From positions 1-34,902 of the forward strand of contig JAFWOH010000008.1 in the NCBI GenBank assembly GCA_017509895.1: a stretch of 34,902 nucleotides of DNA. Reading direction: 5' to 3'. This DNA is from Candidatus Saccharimonadota bacterium. GTDB taxonomy: Bacteria; Patescibacteriota; Saccharimonadia; Saccharimonadales; Saccharimonadaceae. A model generated the notes under the pieces. The model was not told the origin of the DNA and ran no database searches. It was given only the letters and a program-made list of their open reading frames with translations. This document shows positions 16,431-23,837 of the stretch, piece after piece. Position numbers and translations under genes: made by a program. Every line of letters begins with the position of its first letter. The stretch's first letter is position 1.

Positions 16431-17012
16431 ATGAAAAACTATCTCGTCCCGACCGTCGTCGAAGAAACTGCAAAAGGTGAGCGTGCCTATGATATTTATT
16501 CGCGCCTCCTGACGGACCGCATTATCTTTCTCGGCGAGGATGTCAATCCGCATACCGCGAATCTCGTCGTTGCGCAGCTCCTCTTCCTCGCACATGAGGA
16601 TCCTAAAAAAGACATTAAGCTCTATATCAATTCTCCCGGTGGCTCCGTCTATGATGGCCTCGCCATTATTGACACGATGAATTATATTGAGCCTGATGTC
16701 CAGACCATCGGTATCGGTCTTCAGGCCTCCATGGGCGCGATGCTCCTCTCTTGCGGCGCAAAGGGCAAGCGCTATTGCCTCGAAAATTCCCGCATCATGA
16801 TTCATCAGCCATCTTCCGGTACGGAGGGGAAGATTACCGATCAAGAGATTGCCCTAAAAGAAGGTATTTATCTTAAAAAACGCCTTGCTGAAATCTTTGC
16901 CAAAAACACCGGCAAATCTCTTGCCGAGGTCGAAAAAGACATGGACCGCGACAATTGGATGTCTGCCGAGGAAGCTCGCGCCTACGGCATTGTCGACGAA
17001 GTAATTAAATAG
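16431..17012 (+). CDS. clpP: ATP-dependent Clp protease proteolytic subunit ClpP
   Basis: Serine peptidase that forms the degradation chamber for ClpC. 193 aa, normal length. N-terminal [22 protein letters not shown], oxyanion region [15 protein letters not shown], catalytic Ser in [11 protein letters not shown], catalytic His in [10 protein letters not shown] and catalytic Asp in [12 protein letters not shown] are all present. An in-frame ATG at 16416 overlaps the previous stop, but AAAGGA (16419-16424) is spaced 6 nt from ATG 16431 and the family N-terminus aligns there, so 16431 is preferred. Last gene of clpC - metalloprotease - clpP; converges on ruvC with a 2-nt gap. Confidence 0.95.
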   Translation: MKNYLVPTVVEETAKGERAYDIYSRLLTDRIIFLGEDVNPHTANLVVAQLLFLAHEDPKKDIKLYINSPGGSVYDGLAIIDTMNYIEPDVQTIGIGLQASMGAMLLSCGAKGKRYCLENSRIMIHQPSSGTEGKITDQEIALKEGIYLKKRLAEIFAKNTGKSLAEVEKDMDRDNWMSAEEARAYGIVDEVIK

Positions 17013-17014
17013 TT

Positions 17015-17524
17015 TTAGTTCAGCCGGTGCGGCGAGGGCGCGAGCAAGTCTGCTCTCGATGAAAACAGGTGCGTAATCGCGGCGGCGAGCGCATCGGCCG
17101 CATCGTCCGGCTTTGGGGCAGTTTTAAGGCCGAGTTGAACCCGAACCATTTCCTGCATCTGTTTTTTCCCAGCCGAGCCATAGCCGGTCAGGGTCTTTTT
17201 GATTTCATTCGGGGTATATTCATAAATTGGGAGATTTTCCTGCTTTGCGACGAGCAGACAAATCCCCCTCGCCTCGGCAACAGAAATCCCGGTCGTAATA
17301 TTTTTACTAAAGAAAAGTTTTTCAATACTGATTAAATCTGGCTGATTTTCTTTAATAATTTCATGGATAGAATTATAAATATCTTCAAGGCGATCCGGGA
17401 GCGGAGTATGCGGCGGGGTGGCAATCACGCCAAAATCGCGTGCAATGGGCTTATTTAACTTTGTAATTTCTACCACGCCAAAACCGCAGATGCCGGTGCC
17501 GGGGTCGATACCGAGAATCTTCAT
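17015..17524 (-). CDS. ruvC: Holliday junction endonuclease RuvC
   Basis: Resolves Holliday junctions as a dimer with RuvAB. 169 aa, usual size. RNase H-like fold: first catalytic Asp in MKILGIDPGTGICGFGV (residue 7), Glu in ISIEKLFF, and the paired acidic residues in KPDDAADALAAAITH. Its ATG overlaps the radA stop by one base (TAATG), so it is expressed from the Bro-radA-ruvC unit rather than with ruvA or ruvB, which lie on the opposite strand several kb away. Confidence 0.94.
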   Translation of the reverse strand: MKILGIDPGTGICGFGVVEITKLNKPIARDFGVIATPPHTPLPDRLEDIYNSIHEIIKENQPDLISIEKLFFSKNITTGISVAEARGICLLVAKQENLPIYEYTPNEIKKTLTGYGSAGKKQMQEMVRVQLGLKTAPKPDDAADALAAAITHLFSSRADLLAPSPHRLN

Positions 17525-18882
17525 TACTTCTCCATATACTTAATTAAGGCGCTTCTTAGGTCTTTAACCGGGAGAACGAAGGAATCTTTGGCCGTCGCCG
17601 GGGCAATCGCCTTGGTAAAGCCGAGTTTCTTCGCCTCGTTTATCCTCTGATCCGGGCGAAAAGCCGAGCGGATTTCTCCGCCAAGGCCGATTTCGCCAAA
17701 GACGACATATTTCTCGTTTAATTTTCGGCCAGCCACCGCGCTCGCAATCGCCATACAGACGGCGAGGTCCGCCGCAGAATCTTGGATTTTTAGACCCCCG
17801 ACGACATTGATAAAAATATCCGATTCAGAAAGCCGGAGCTTTGTGCGCCGCTCAAGCACCGCGATTAAAAGATTCAGGCGGTTGAGGTCAAATCCAGAGG
17901 CTGTCCGTTTTGGATAGCCAAAATTAGTTTTATTAACCAGCGCCTGTATTTCGACTAAAATCGGGCGCGTCCCCTCGAGTGTCGCGAGGATAATCGAGCC
18001 ATCTGTGTTCGTCCGCTCCGCGAGAAGGGTCGCAGAGGGGTTCTCGACTTCCTTCAGTCCCTCCTCGTTCATCTCGAAAATCGCCACCTCGGATGTAGAG
18101 CCAAAACGGTTTTTTACGGCCCGCACCGTCTTAAATCCGCCATAGCGATCCCCCTCAAAATTTAAAACGACATCGACGAGGTGCTCGAGGACTTTCGGCC
18201 CGGCGAGCGTCCCGTCCTTCGTGACATGCCCGACAATCACGACGGCGGTGTCCGTCGCCTTGGCGGCGCGGATGATGAGGTTACCACAGTTATTAACTTG
18301 CGAAACCGTCCCGGGGGCAGAGGAAATCTCATTCATCGCGAGGGTCTGGATAGAATCGACAATCACGAGTTTATAATTTCCGGTTTCGATAGTTTTTGCG
18401 ATGTCATTTGCAGAGGTACTAGCAGCGAAATAGAGATTTTCCGAGCTCGCGCCGAGCCGTGTCGCCCGGAGCTTGACCTGCCCAGCCGATTCCTCGCCAG
18501 AGATATAAAGCACCGGCACCTCGCGTGAGACATATGCGCAGATTTGCATGAGGAGCGTAGACTTCCCAATCCCCGGCTGTCCAGCGAGTAAGGAAACGGA
18601 GCCCTGCAAGATTCCTCCGCCAAGCACAGTATTTAAATCTTTAAATTCGGTTAAAAGCCTAGCTTTCGCATCCGAGGGAATAATGTCGCCAATCTTATCA
18701 GGATTTAAACTTTTACCAGAAACCTGCCCCTTCGCTATCGCGGTCTTCGCCCGCGCCTCCTCCGCAGCATCCACTACCTGTTCTGTAAGAGTGTTCCATT
18801 CGTTACAATTCTCGCATCGCCCCGCCCACTTAGCAAACCTCGCCCCGCAGTTACTACAGACAAAATTAGTTTTTGATTTCAT
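17524..18882 (-). CDS. radA: DNA repair protein RadA (Sms)
   Basis: Recombination helicase-like ATPase that drives branch migration with RecA. 452 aa. Zinc finger with C9, C12, C23, C26 (CSNCGARFAKWAGRCENC), RecA-like core with Walker A AGQPGIGKSTL near residue 95 and Walker B KLVIVDSIQTL, the RadA-specific AVKNRFGSTSE motif, then a Lon-type C-terminal domain (ASGFDLNRLNLLIAVLERR). Its ATG overlaps the TGA of the Bro-N gene (ATGA, 18879-18882), so expression depends on that upstream promoter; ruvC follows with a one-base overlap. Confidence 0.95.
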   Translation of the reverse strand: MKSKTNFVCSNCGARFAKWAGRCENCNEWNTLTEQVVDAAEEARAKTAIAKGQVSGKSLNPDKIGDIIPSDAKARLLTEFKDLNTVLGGGILQGSVSLLAGQPGIGKSTLLMQICAYVSREVPVLYISGEESAGQVKLRATRLGASSENLYFAASTSANDIAKTIETGNYKLVIVDSIQTLAMNEISSAPGTVSQVNNCGNLIIRAAKATDTAVVIVGHVTKDGTLAGPKVLEHLVDVVLNFEGDRYGGFKTVRAVKNRFGSTSEVAIFEMNEEGLKEVENPSATLLAERTNTDGSIILATLEGTRPILVEIQALVNKTNFGYPKRTASGFDLNRLNLLIAVLERRTKLRLSESDIFINVVGGLKIQDSAADLAVCMAIASAVAGRKLNEKYVVFGEIGLGGEIRSAFRPDQRINEAKKLGFTKAIAPATAKDSFVLPVKDLRSALIKYMEK

Positions 18883-19457
18883 GTTTCATCCCCCTTATAC
18901 TCTTTTGTATCTAGGCCGAACCCCGCTTTATAAATCTCGTTAGTCAAAATTGCATAATCCCGCCCCTTCTTAGCGCCACGACTATCCCATTCGTCAGTTA
19001 GTTTGTTTCTAGTCGCAATTCCGCGTTCGCGCTGCTGAATCCAAGCTTTTGAATAGCCTTTTTGCTCATAGATTTTTCGCATCCTAATAGCCGCAAGTTC
19101 AGGATTTTGTATCTCTTCTATTCTTTCGGAGCCAACCGTTGCGAGCCATTGTTTAAAAGGCTCAGCCTTTTTGGAAGGTATAGACTGAATAATACGCAAA
19201 ATGCCTTTTGTGTCGGCGCAATTCATTTTCTGCTTGCCACCGCGGGTTTCTATCTTAAGGGTATGGACAATTTGTCCATACCCTTCCCTGAAAAACTCAT
19301 CACGCCTACGCATTTTGTTAAGGTAGTCTTTAGGGTTTGGTGTATCCGTCAACGCAGCAACGACATCCTCCACGCTAAAAAACCATTTGCCATACTTCCA
19401 TGTCCTACGGATAGTCCGCTCCTCAAACAATGCTAGATTTTTATCTTCTTCTGTCAT
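18879..19457 (-). CDS. Bro-N domain protein (phage antirepressor-like)
   Basis: 192 aa of the BRO/antirepressor type. The N-terminal Bro-N domain is clear: ALFEERTIRRTWKYGKWFFSVEDVVAALTD with NPKDYLNKMRRRDEF, then CADTKGILRIIQSIPSKKAEPFKQWLA, the characteristic GSERIEEIQNPELA, and GYSKAWIQQRERGI. Proteins of this type are commonly 270-290 aa with a further C-terminal domain; this one stops at TKEYKGDET where it overlaps radA, so it looks shortened. Such genes are often phage-derived DNA-binding regulators. Being first in an operon with radA and ruvC suggests a regulatory or repair-linked role (inference). SD GTGGAG lies 5 nt before ATG. Confidence 0.8.
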   Translation of the reverse strand: MTEEDKNLALFEERTIRRTWKYGKWFFSVEDVVAALTDTPNPKDYLNKMRRRDEFFREGYGQIVHTLKIETRGGKQKMNCADTKGILRIIQSIPSKKAEPFKQWLATVGSERIEEIQNPELAAIRMRKIYEQKGYSKAWIQQRERGIATRNKLTDEWDSRGAKKGRDYAILTNEIYKAGFGLDTKEYKGDET

Positions 19458-19480
19458 ATTAACTCCACTTTTCTATCTTT

Positions 19481-19509
19481 ATTCTAGCAAGAGCATGTGG
19501 AAAAGTCAA
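19481..19509 (-). promoter_or_regulatory. Promoter of the Bro-radA-ruvC operon
   Basis: On the minus strand TTGACT (19504-19509) and TAGAAT (19481-19486, preceded by TGC) are separated by 17 nt. The start is about 17 nt before the ATG, leaving room for the SD. This is one of the few promoters here with both a good -35 and a true leader. Confidence 0.75.
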
Positions 19510-19548
19510 GAAAACTAGTCATACTCTCTGCATCATGTACTTGCTACG

Positions 19549-19567
19549 CAGTTGTGAATCACAACTG
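19549..19567. promoter_or_regulatory. Perfect inverted repeat between the Bro-N and Fic genes (candidate operator)
   Basis: CAGTTGTG-AAT-CACAACTG, an 8-bp perfect dyad. It lies 40 nt upstream of the Bro -35 and 35 nt upstream of the fic -10, in the divergent intergenic region. No T-run follows, so an operator is more likely than a terminator. The rest of 19458-19613 holds only the two promoters. Confidence 0.5.
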
Positions 19568-19613
19568 AATTTAACACCTTTTCACGCTCTAAAAAATATG
19601 CTATAATATAAGC

Positions 19614-20513
19614 ATGATTAGTCCGAATCTAAAAAACCGCCTTGATTTATTAAGTGCCGAATATCAGGCTCTTGCCAAAAAGAATAAGACTGCCATCAAG
19701 GAAATCGCCCTTGCCGAGGTCCCGGAGATGGTTTTTCATTCCAATGCGATTGAAAATTCTACGCTCACCTTAGAGGACACAGAAGACATTCTAATCCGCG
19801 GCCAGATTAAGCATGATGCATCTGTAAGAGAGGTATATGAAGCCAAAAATCTCGGTAAAGTCATGGAACTTTTAATTGAAAATCCGAATGAAAAATTAAC
19901 GCCTATACTAATTTTAGCGCTTCATAAAATGCTTCTTGAGGGCATCAATGACGAATGGGCCGGACGCTTCCGCACAGGTGATCAATGGGTCCGCGTTGGG
20001 ACACACATCGGCGCAAATCCAGATTTCGTGAATGGCCTAGTATATGAATTAGTCGACAATTTCAATCAAAAAGATAATCGTGAATTATTAGAAAAAATCG
20101 CCTATTTTCACGCCGAATTTGAAAACATCCATCCTTTCCCAGATGGCAATGGCCGTATCGGCCGGGTTCTCGTCAATCAGCAGCTCATGAAAGAAAATCT
20201 CCCTCCGATTATCATCCGTAGCAAAAACAAGCAAACCGATTATTATCCTTTCTTCGACAGCTACTTAAAAACCGGCCGCGCAGACGATTTTGAAGCTCTC
20301 TTTACGAACCTTTTGCTTGAATCTCTTCATAAACGCATCGCCATTCTCTCTGGCGAAAAGATTATTCCTCTTACAGACTGGGCTAAAAAACATCAAGTCC
20401 CGGCAAACTCTATCTTAAACAAGGCCCGTCGCCAAACCATCCCTGCCTTCCGCATAGAAGACCGTTGGATGGTCGCAAAGGATTTTGTCGATACTCCCGA
20501 AGTAGACCTATAA
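19614..20513 (+). CDS. Fic-family AMPylase with N-terminal inhibitory helix
   Basis: 299 aa. The Fic core motif HPFPDGNGRIGR (about residues 172-183) is intact, including catalytic His and the anion-binding GNGR, so AMP transfer to a target hydroxyl is expected. FHSNAIENSTL near residue 43 matches the (S/T)xxxE(G/N) inhibitory motif, placing it in class II, where the inhibitory helix precedes the Fic domain in the same chain. The C-terminus (IIPLTDWAKKHQVPANSILNKARRQ.IPAFRIEDRWMV) looks like a small helix-turn-helix domain. TATAAT 19602-19607 ends exactly 6 nt before ATG: leaderless. Target unknown; no separate antitoxin is needed or seen. Confidence 0.88.
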   Translation: MISPNLKNRLDLLSAEYQALAKKNKTAIKEIALAEVPEMVFHSNAIENSTLTLEDTEDILIRGQIKHDASVREVYEAKNLGKVMELLIENPNEKLTPILILALHKMLLEGINDEWAGRFRTGDQWVRVGTHIGANPDFVNGLVYELVDNFNQKDNRELLEKIAYFHAEFENIHPFPDGNGRIGRVLVNQQLMKENLPPIIIRSKNKQTDYYPFFDSYLKTGRADDFEALFTNLLLESLHKRIAILSGEKIIPLTDWAKKHQVPANSILNKARRQTIPAFRIEDRWMVAKDFVDTPEVDL

Positions 20514-20537
20514 TAAAATCCGCGGTATAATAAAGAT

Positions 20538-21119
20538 ATGATTGCACACATCAATGGCACCATCGCCGAAAAATTCCCGCCGAGCAGCATCATCGTTGAT
20601 GTTAATGGTGTCGGCTATGAAGTAAATTTGACAACGCTAGATTTTGAAAATGCTAATTTAGAGGACAAGACTAAGTTTTATACTTATCATTCCATTCGCG
20701 AGAATGCCGAGGATCTCTATGGCTTTTCCACGCTCGTCGCGAAAAAACTTTTCGAACTCTTAATTTCTGTCCAAGGCATTGGCCCAAAGGCCGCCATGGC
20801 GATTCTCAGCCTCGCCTCTCCCGAGGATGTTCGAAACGCCATCGCCAATGCCGATAGCGTCTTTATCTCAAAGGCTTCTGGCGTCGGCAAAAAATCCGCC
20901 GAGCGCGTGATTGTCGATTTAAAGGACAAGGTTGGCATCCCCTCTCATTACGGCGCCACCGAAACCGTCAAGACAGAGACTCCAAAGAACGAAAAAGACG
21001 AAGCCCTCGACGCCCTTATCGCCCTCGGCTTCCCGCTAAAAGAAGCCTCCGCCGCCCTCGAAGGCGTAGACAGGACCCTCCCTATAGAAGAACGGGTGCG
21101 ATTAGCACTTAAAAAATAG
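20538..21119 (+). CDS. ruvA: Holliday junction branch migration protein RuvA
   Basis: Binds four-way junctions as a tetramer and loads RuvB. 193 aa: N-terminal OB-fold (MIAHINGTIAEK, VDVNGVGYEVNL), two helix-hairpin-helix motifs (LISVQGIGPKAAMAILS and ASGVGKKSAERVIVDLKDK), an acidic/polar linker, and the C-terminal domain III (EALDALIALGFPLKEASAAL) that contacts RuvB. TATAAT 20526-20531 ends 6 nt before ATG, predicting a leaderless message separate from fic, only 24 nt upstream. ruvB is not directly downstream; the rubrerythrin gene on the other strand intervenes. Confidence 0.95.
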   Translation: MIAHINGTIAEKFPPSSIIVDVNGVGYEVNLTTLDFENANLEDKTKFYTYHSIRENAEDLYGFSTLVAKKLFELLISVQGIGPKAAMAILSLASPEDVRNAIANADSVFISKASGVGKKSAERVIVDLKDKVGIPSHYGATETVKTETPKNEKDEALDALIALGFPLKEASAALEGVDRTLPIEERVRLALKK

Positions 21120-21120
21120 T

Positions 21121-21170
21121 TCAAGAGTCGGAAACCGCGCTTTTCGACTCTTGAACCGAACTGGGTTCGG
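21121..21170. terminator. Tandem hairpins between convergent ruvA and rubrerythrin genes
   Basis: First hairpin TCAAGAGTCG (21121-21130)/CGACTCTTGA (21145-21154), starting at the base after the ruvA stop; the loop begins AAA and ends TTTT, extending the stem. Second hairpin CCGAAC (21156-21161)/GTTCGG (21165-21170). Neither is followed by a strong T-run, so termination efficiency is uncertain; the palindromic repeat at 21177 follows. Confidence 0.55.
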
Positions 21171-21176
21171 ATCAAT

Positions 21177-21210
21177 GGGGCTTTTCTTCCGAAGAAAAGC
21201 CCCACTACCT
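21177..21210 (+). repeat. Palindromic repeat copy 4, extended form (3' of ruvA and rbr)
   Basis: Identical over 34 bases to 12871-12904: GGGGCTTTTCTTC, central C, GAAGAAAAGCCCC, then ACTACCT. Unlike the other copies it lies between convergent gene ends, not before a promoter, and reaches the rubrerythrin stop codon. Confidence 0.85.
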
Positions 21211-21754
21211 AGTAGTTTATTGCGCGGATTTCAAAAAAGCTTTGCGGATGGTCGCAAACCGGGCAGGTCTCCGGCGCTTTCTCGCCGACATAGATATACC
21301 CACAATTTCTACACTTCCAAACCGTCACTTTGGCAGACTTAAACACGATGTCTTCATCAATATTTTTAAGCAACTTCGCATATCGCTCGCGGTGCTCCTT
21401 CTCAATTGCACCTACGCCTTCAAACTTCTCGGCGATCTCCTCAAAGCCCTCCTCGCGCGCCGTCTCCGCAAATCGCTTATACATGTCTTTATATTCATAA
21501 TCCTCGCCGGCAATCGCATCCTCTAGGTTTTCCGAGGTATCTGGCACCGCCCCGCCGTGCAGGAGTTTAAACCAAATTTTTGCGTGCTCCTTTTCATTCC
21601 CAGCGGTCTCATCGAAAATCGCGCCGATTTGCTCATAGCCATCTTTCCTCGCTTTCGAGGCATAATAAGAATATTTCGTAAACGCCTGCGCCTCGCCCGC
21701 AAACGCCTCCTTTAGATTTTCCCAAGTTTTTGAACCTTTTAGTTCTTTTGCCAT
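21209..21754 (-). CDS. rbr: Rubrerythrin
   Basis: Non-haem diiron peroxidase used against hydrogen peroxide in anaerobes and microaerophiles. 181 aa in the classic two-domain order: ferritin-like four-helix domain with E21 (AGEAQAF), ExxH in NEKEHAKIW, GEDYEYKDMY and the second ExxH in IEKEHRERY; then a rubredoxin-type Fe(SCys)4 domain, CRNCGYIYVG...CPVCDHP. AAGGAGG sits about 5 nt before ATG and the minus-strand TGTTATAAT (-10 at 21781-21786) leaves a leader of about 20 nt. Divergent from ruvB with nearly touching -10 boxes, so the two promoters probably compete. Confidence 0.95.
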   Translation of the reverse strand: MAKELKGSKTWENLKEAFAGEAQAFTKYSYYASKARKDGYEQIGAIFDETAGNEKEHAKIWFKLLHGGAVPDTSENLEDAIAGEDYEYKDMYKRFAETAREEGFEEIAEKFEGVGAIEKEHRERYAKLLKNIDEDIVFKSAKVTVWKCRNCGYIYVGEKAPETCPVCDHPQSFFEIRAINY

Positions 21755-21770
21755 ATTCCTCCTTAAAATT

Positions 21771-21786
21771 TGATATAATAATTATA
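21771..21786. promoter_or_regulatory. Abutting divergent -10 boxes of ruvB and rubrerythrin
   Basis: Plus-strand TGATATAAT (-10 at 21774-21779) serves ruvB; minus-strand TGTTATAAT (-10 at 21781-21786) serves rbr. The boxes are one base apart, so RNA polymerase cannot occupy both at once. Confidence 0.75.
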
Positions 21787-21792
21787 ACACAT

Positions 21793-22803
21793 ATGGGAAT
21801 AGAAAGACTAGTTGATACCACCACAAATATAGAAGATAGCGAAGAGCAAATTTTAGAAAACTCTCTCCGCCCTATTTCCTTTAATGATTACATCGGCCAA
21901 GAGCGGATGAAAAATAATTTGAAGGTCGCGATTGATGCCGTTAAAAAGCGAAATGACGGCACGACTCTCGACCATATTTTATTGTATGGCCCGCCCGGTC
22001 TCGGCAAGACGACGATGGCCGCCGTCATCGCTCATGAGATGGGCGCTAATTTCCGGGTTACTTCCGGCCCGGCCATCGAGCGCGCCGGCGACCTCGCCAG
22101 CATCTTGACTAACCTCGCCGAGGGTGATGTTTTATTCATCGATGAGATTCACCGCTTAAGGCGCGCCGTCGAGGAGATTTTATACTCCGCCATGGAAGAT
22201 TTTAAGCTCGATATTGTCATTGGCAAGGGTCCGGCGGCGAGCTCCGTCCGCCTTGATCTCCCGAAGTTCACTATCATCGGTGCCACTACCCGCGCCGGCG
22301 CCATTGCAAAGCCTCTTCAGGATCGCTTTGGTCTCGTCCAGCGCCTTGAATATTACACCGAAGACGAAATCAAAAAAATCATTTCCCGTACCGCCAGCAT
22401 CTTAAATACCGAGATTAAGCCAGATGCCCTCGATTTAATCGCCACTCGCTCGCGGAGGACTCCGCGCATCGCGAACCGCCTGACAAAGCGCGTCCGCGAT
22501 TATGCCGATGTCAATGGCGACGGCATTGTTGATAAAGAAATCGCCGAAAAATCTCTGAGCCTCATGGAGATTGATGAGCTCGGTCTCGATCCAGCAGATC
22601 GTAATATGCTAAAGCTGATGCTCGAGAATTATGGCGACCGCCCCGTCGGCCTTTCCACTATCGCTGCCCTGACCGGCGATGAGGAGACCACGATTTCCGA
22701 TTATTATGAACCATACCTTCTCCAAATGGGTCTGCTCGAGCGCACTAAAAACGGCCGTAAAATTACCGCAAAAGCTAGACGCCATCTCGAAAAAATGGTA
22801 TAA
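21793..22803 (+). CDS. ruvB: Holliday junction branch migration ATPase RuvB
   Basis: Hexameric AAA+ motor of branch migration. 336 aa: SLRPISFNDYIGQERMKNNL start region, Walker A LLYGPPGLGKTTMA (about residue 65), Walker B VLFIDEIHRL (about 115), sensor region TIIGATTRAGAI, and the C-terminal winged helix (EDEETTISDYYEPYLLQMGLLERTKNGRKI type; here GDEETTISDYYEPYL). An upstream in-frame ATG (21730) is inside the promoter and rbr; ATG 21793 lies 13 nt after TATAAT, giving a short leader of about 7 nt without SD. The stop codon overlaps the -10 of the next gene. Confidence 0.95.
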   Translation: MGIERLVDTTTNIEDSEEQILENSLRPISFNDYIGQERMKNNLKVAIDAVKKRNDGTTLDHILLYGPPGLGKTTMAAVIAHEMGANFRVTSGPAIERAGDLASILTNLAEGDVLFIDEIHRLRRAVEEILYSAMEDFKLDIVIGKGPAASSVRLDLPKFTIIGATTRAGAIAKPLQDRFGLVQRLEYYTEDEIKKIISRTASILNTEIKPDALDLIATRSRRTPRIANRLTKRVRDYADVNGDGIVDKEIAEKSLSLMEIDELGLDPADRNMLKLMLENYGDRPVGLSTIAALTGDEETTISDYYEPYLLQMGLLERTKNGRKITAKARRHLEKMV

Positions 22804-22824
22804 TTAAAAAAAGGAATCGTCAAG

Positions 22825-23427
22825 TTGAAACAGGATCTTGTCAAAGTACACCACGCTCGTAGCAAGAAGGATTTCCCAGAGCTAAAATTAAAGGACGATG
22901 AATATGTCGCCCTTGCGGTTTATCGTTCAAAGCTCGGCCTGACTTTTATCTGGGCTGCCGCCGCCCTTGCAATTATCTTGATTACCTTTGCCATGTCTGT
23001 TGTCACTATTAGTACCGCCGGCCAGACCACCGGCCTTATTAATGACAATTCTCTTCCTTATCTTTATATGATTGTGTTTGTTCTATTTGCCGCGATTATT
23101 TTAATAGCCTCTGTTTCCACAAAGGTTTATAAGGGCAATCGTCTCTATGTGACTAATAAACGCCTAATTCATTATGAACAGACCTCGCTCACCGCTAAGT
23201 CCGTTAATACCATCGATTTAGTCTCCGTCGAGGATGTTTCTTTCAAACAAAAAGGAATTATTGATCAGTTTTTCCAGCTCGGCTCGCTCCGTATGTCTAC
23301 CGTTGGCGACGAGACTACCTATACTTTTAAATATGCCGCCAAGCCGACTGATGAGCTCGAGACGATTTCTTATCTAATCCATGTCGCTAAGACCCGCCGC
23401 AAGATTAAATCGCCAGACGACAATTAA
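22825..23427 (+). CDS. Bacterial PH-domain membrane protein (YdbS/YdbT-like)
   Basis: 200 aa with two hydrophobic helices (FIWAAAALAIILITFAMSVV near 38-57 and YMIVFVLFAAIILIASV near 80-97) followed by a bPH2-type domain: VYKGNRLYVTNKRLIHYEQTSL, TIDLVSVEDVSFKQKGIIDQFFQLGSLRMST, matching the N-K-R-L and G-x-L/I patterns of that family. The start is TTG 22825 with AAGGA at 22811-22815. The -10 TATAAT (22799-22804) overlaps the ruvB stop. Likely a membrane stress or envelope protein; the precise role is unknown. Ends 2 nt from the convergent pilin-like gene. Confidence 0.75.
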   Translation: MKQDLVKVHHARSKKDFPELKLKDDEYVALAVYRSKLGLTFIWAAAALAIILITFAMSVVTISTAGQTTGLINDNSLPYLYMIVFVLFAAIILIASVSTKVYKGNRLYVTNKRLIHYEQTSLTAKSVNTIDLVSVEDVSFKQKGIIDQFFQLGSLRMSTVGDETTYTFKYAAKPTDELETISYLIHVAKTRRKIKSPDDN

Positions 23428-23429
23428 TT

Positions 23430-23816
23430 CTAGCGGTTCTTCTTAATATAGGTAGCTTCTTTTTCTAGCTCCGCCCGGAGGGTGTATTCTTTACATTTTC
23501 CGTCTTCGCAGTTTGCCGGTGTATAGGTATAATTACTACCCTCTTGCCCGAGGTTTACCCCGTTTGGGTCAGTAAATAATGCCGGATCCATCACCGTCAG
23601 ATTACTCTCGGAAATCGTCTCTGGATAGTATTTATTTGTCGCGTAAAACCCTTCCTCGAGCGCATAATACATCGCGTTAATCGCGATCTTCCTATCTTCA
23701 TCCCGCTTCATCGCATCCATGTTTGACTTCTGTATAAAGAATAACACCAAAGCAATCGTCACAAACAAAATCACAATCGCAAGTTCCAAAATCGTAAATC
23801 CAGATTTTTTCTTCAT
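23430..23816 (-). CDS. Type IV pilin-like protein (prepilin N-terminus)
   Basis: 128 aa. MKKKSGFTILELAIVILFV is a class III signal: short basic leader, G/F cleavage site for prepilin peptidase, Glu at +5, and a hydrophobic helix that packs the pilus core. The C-terminal part is a small soluble domain with a Cys pair in ANCEDGKC, which may close a disulfide loop. Minus-strand TGTTATAAT (-10 at 23823-23828) ends 6 nt before ATG; a longer frame running back into the tRNA is therefore spurious. No other pilus genes are nearby, so it could be a minor pilin. Confidence 0.82.
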   Translation of the reverse strand: MKKKSGFTILELAIVILFVTIALVLFFIQKSNMDAMKRDEDRKIAINAMYYALEEGFYATNKYYPETISESNLTVMDPALFTDPNGVNLGQEGSNYTYTPANCEDGKCKEYTLRAELEKEATYIKKNR

Positions 23817-23837
23817 ATTAAAATTATAACACAAAAA

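Noticed and set aside
16368-16844. 158-aa minus-strand frame across the metalloprotease/clpP junction
   Set aside because: Antisense to clpP, whose catalytic motifs are intact; no promoter of the local type.
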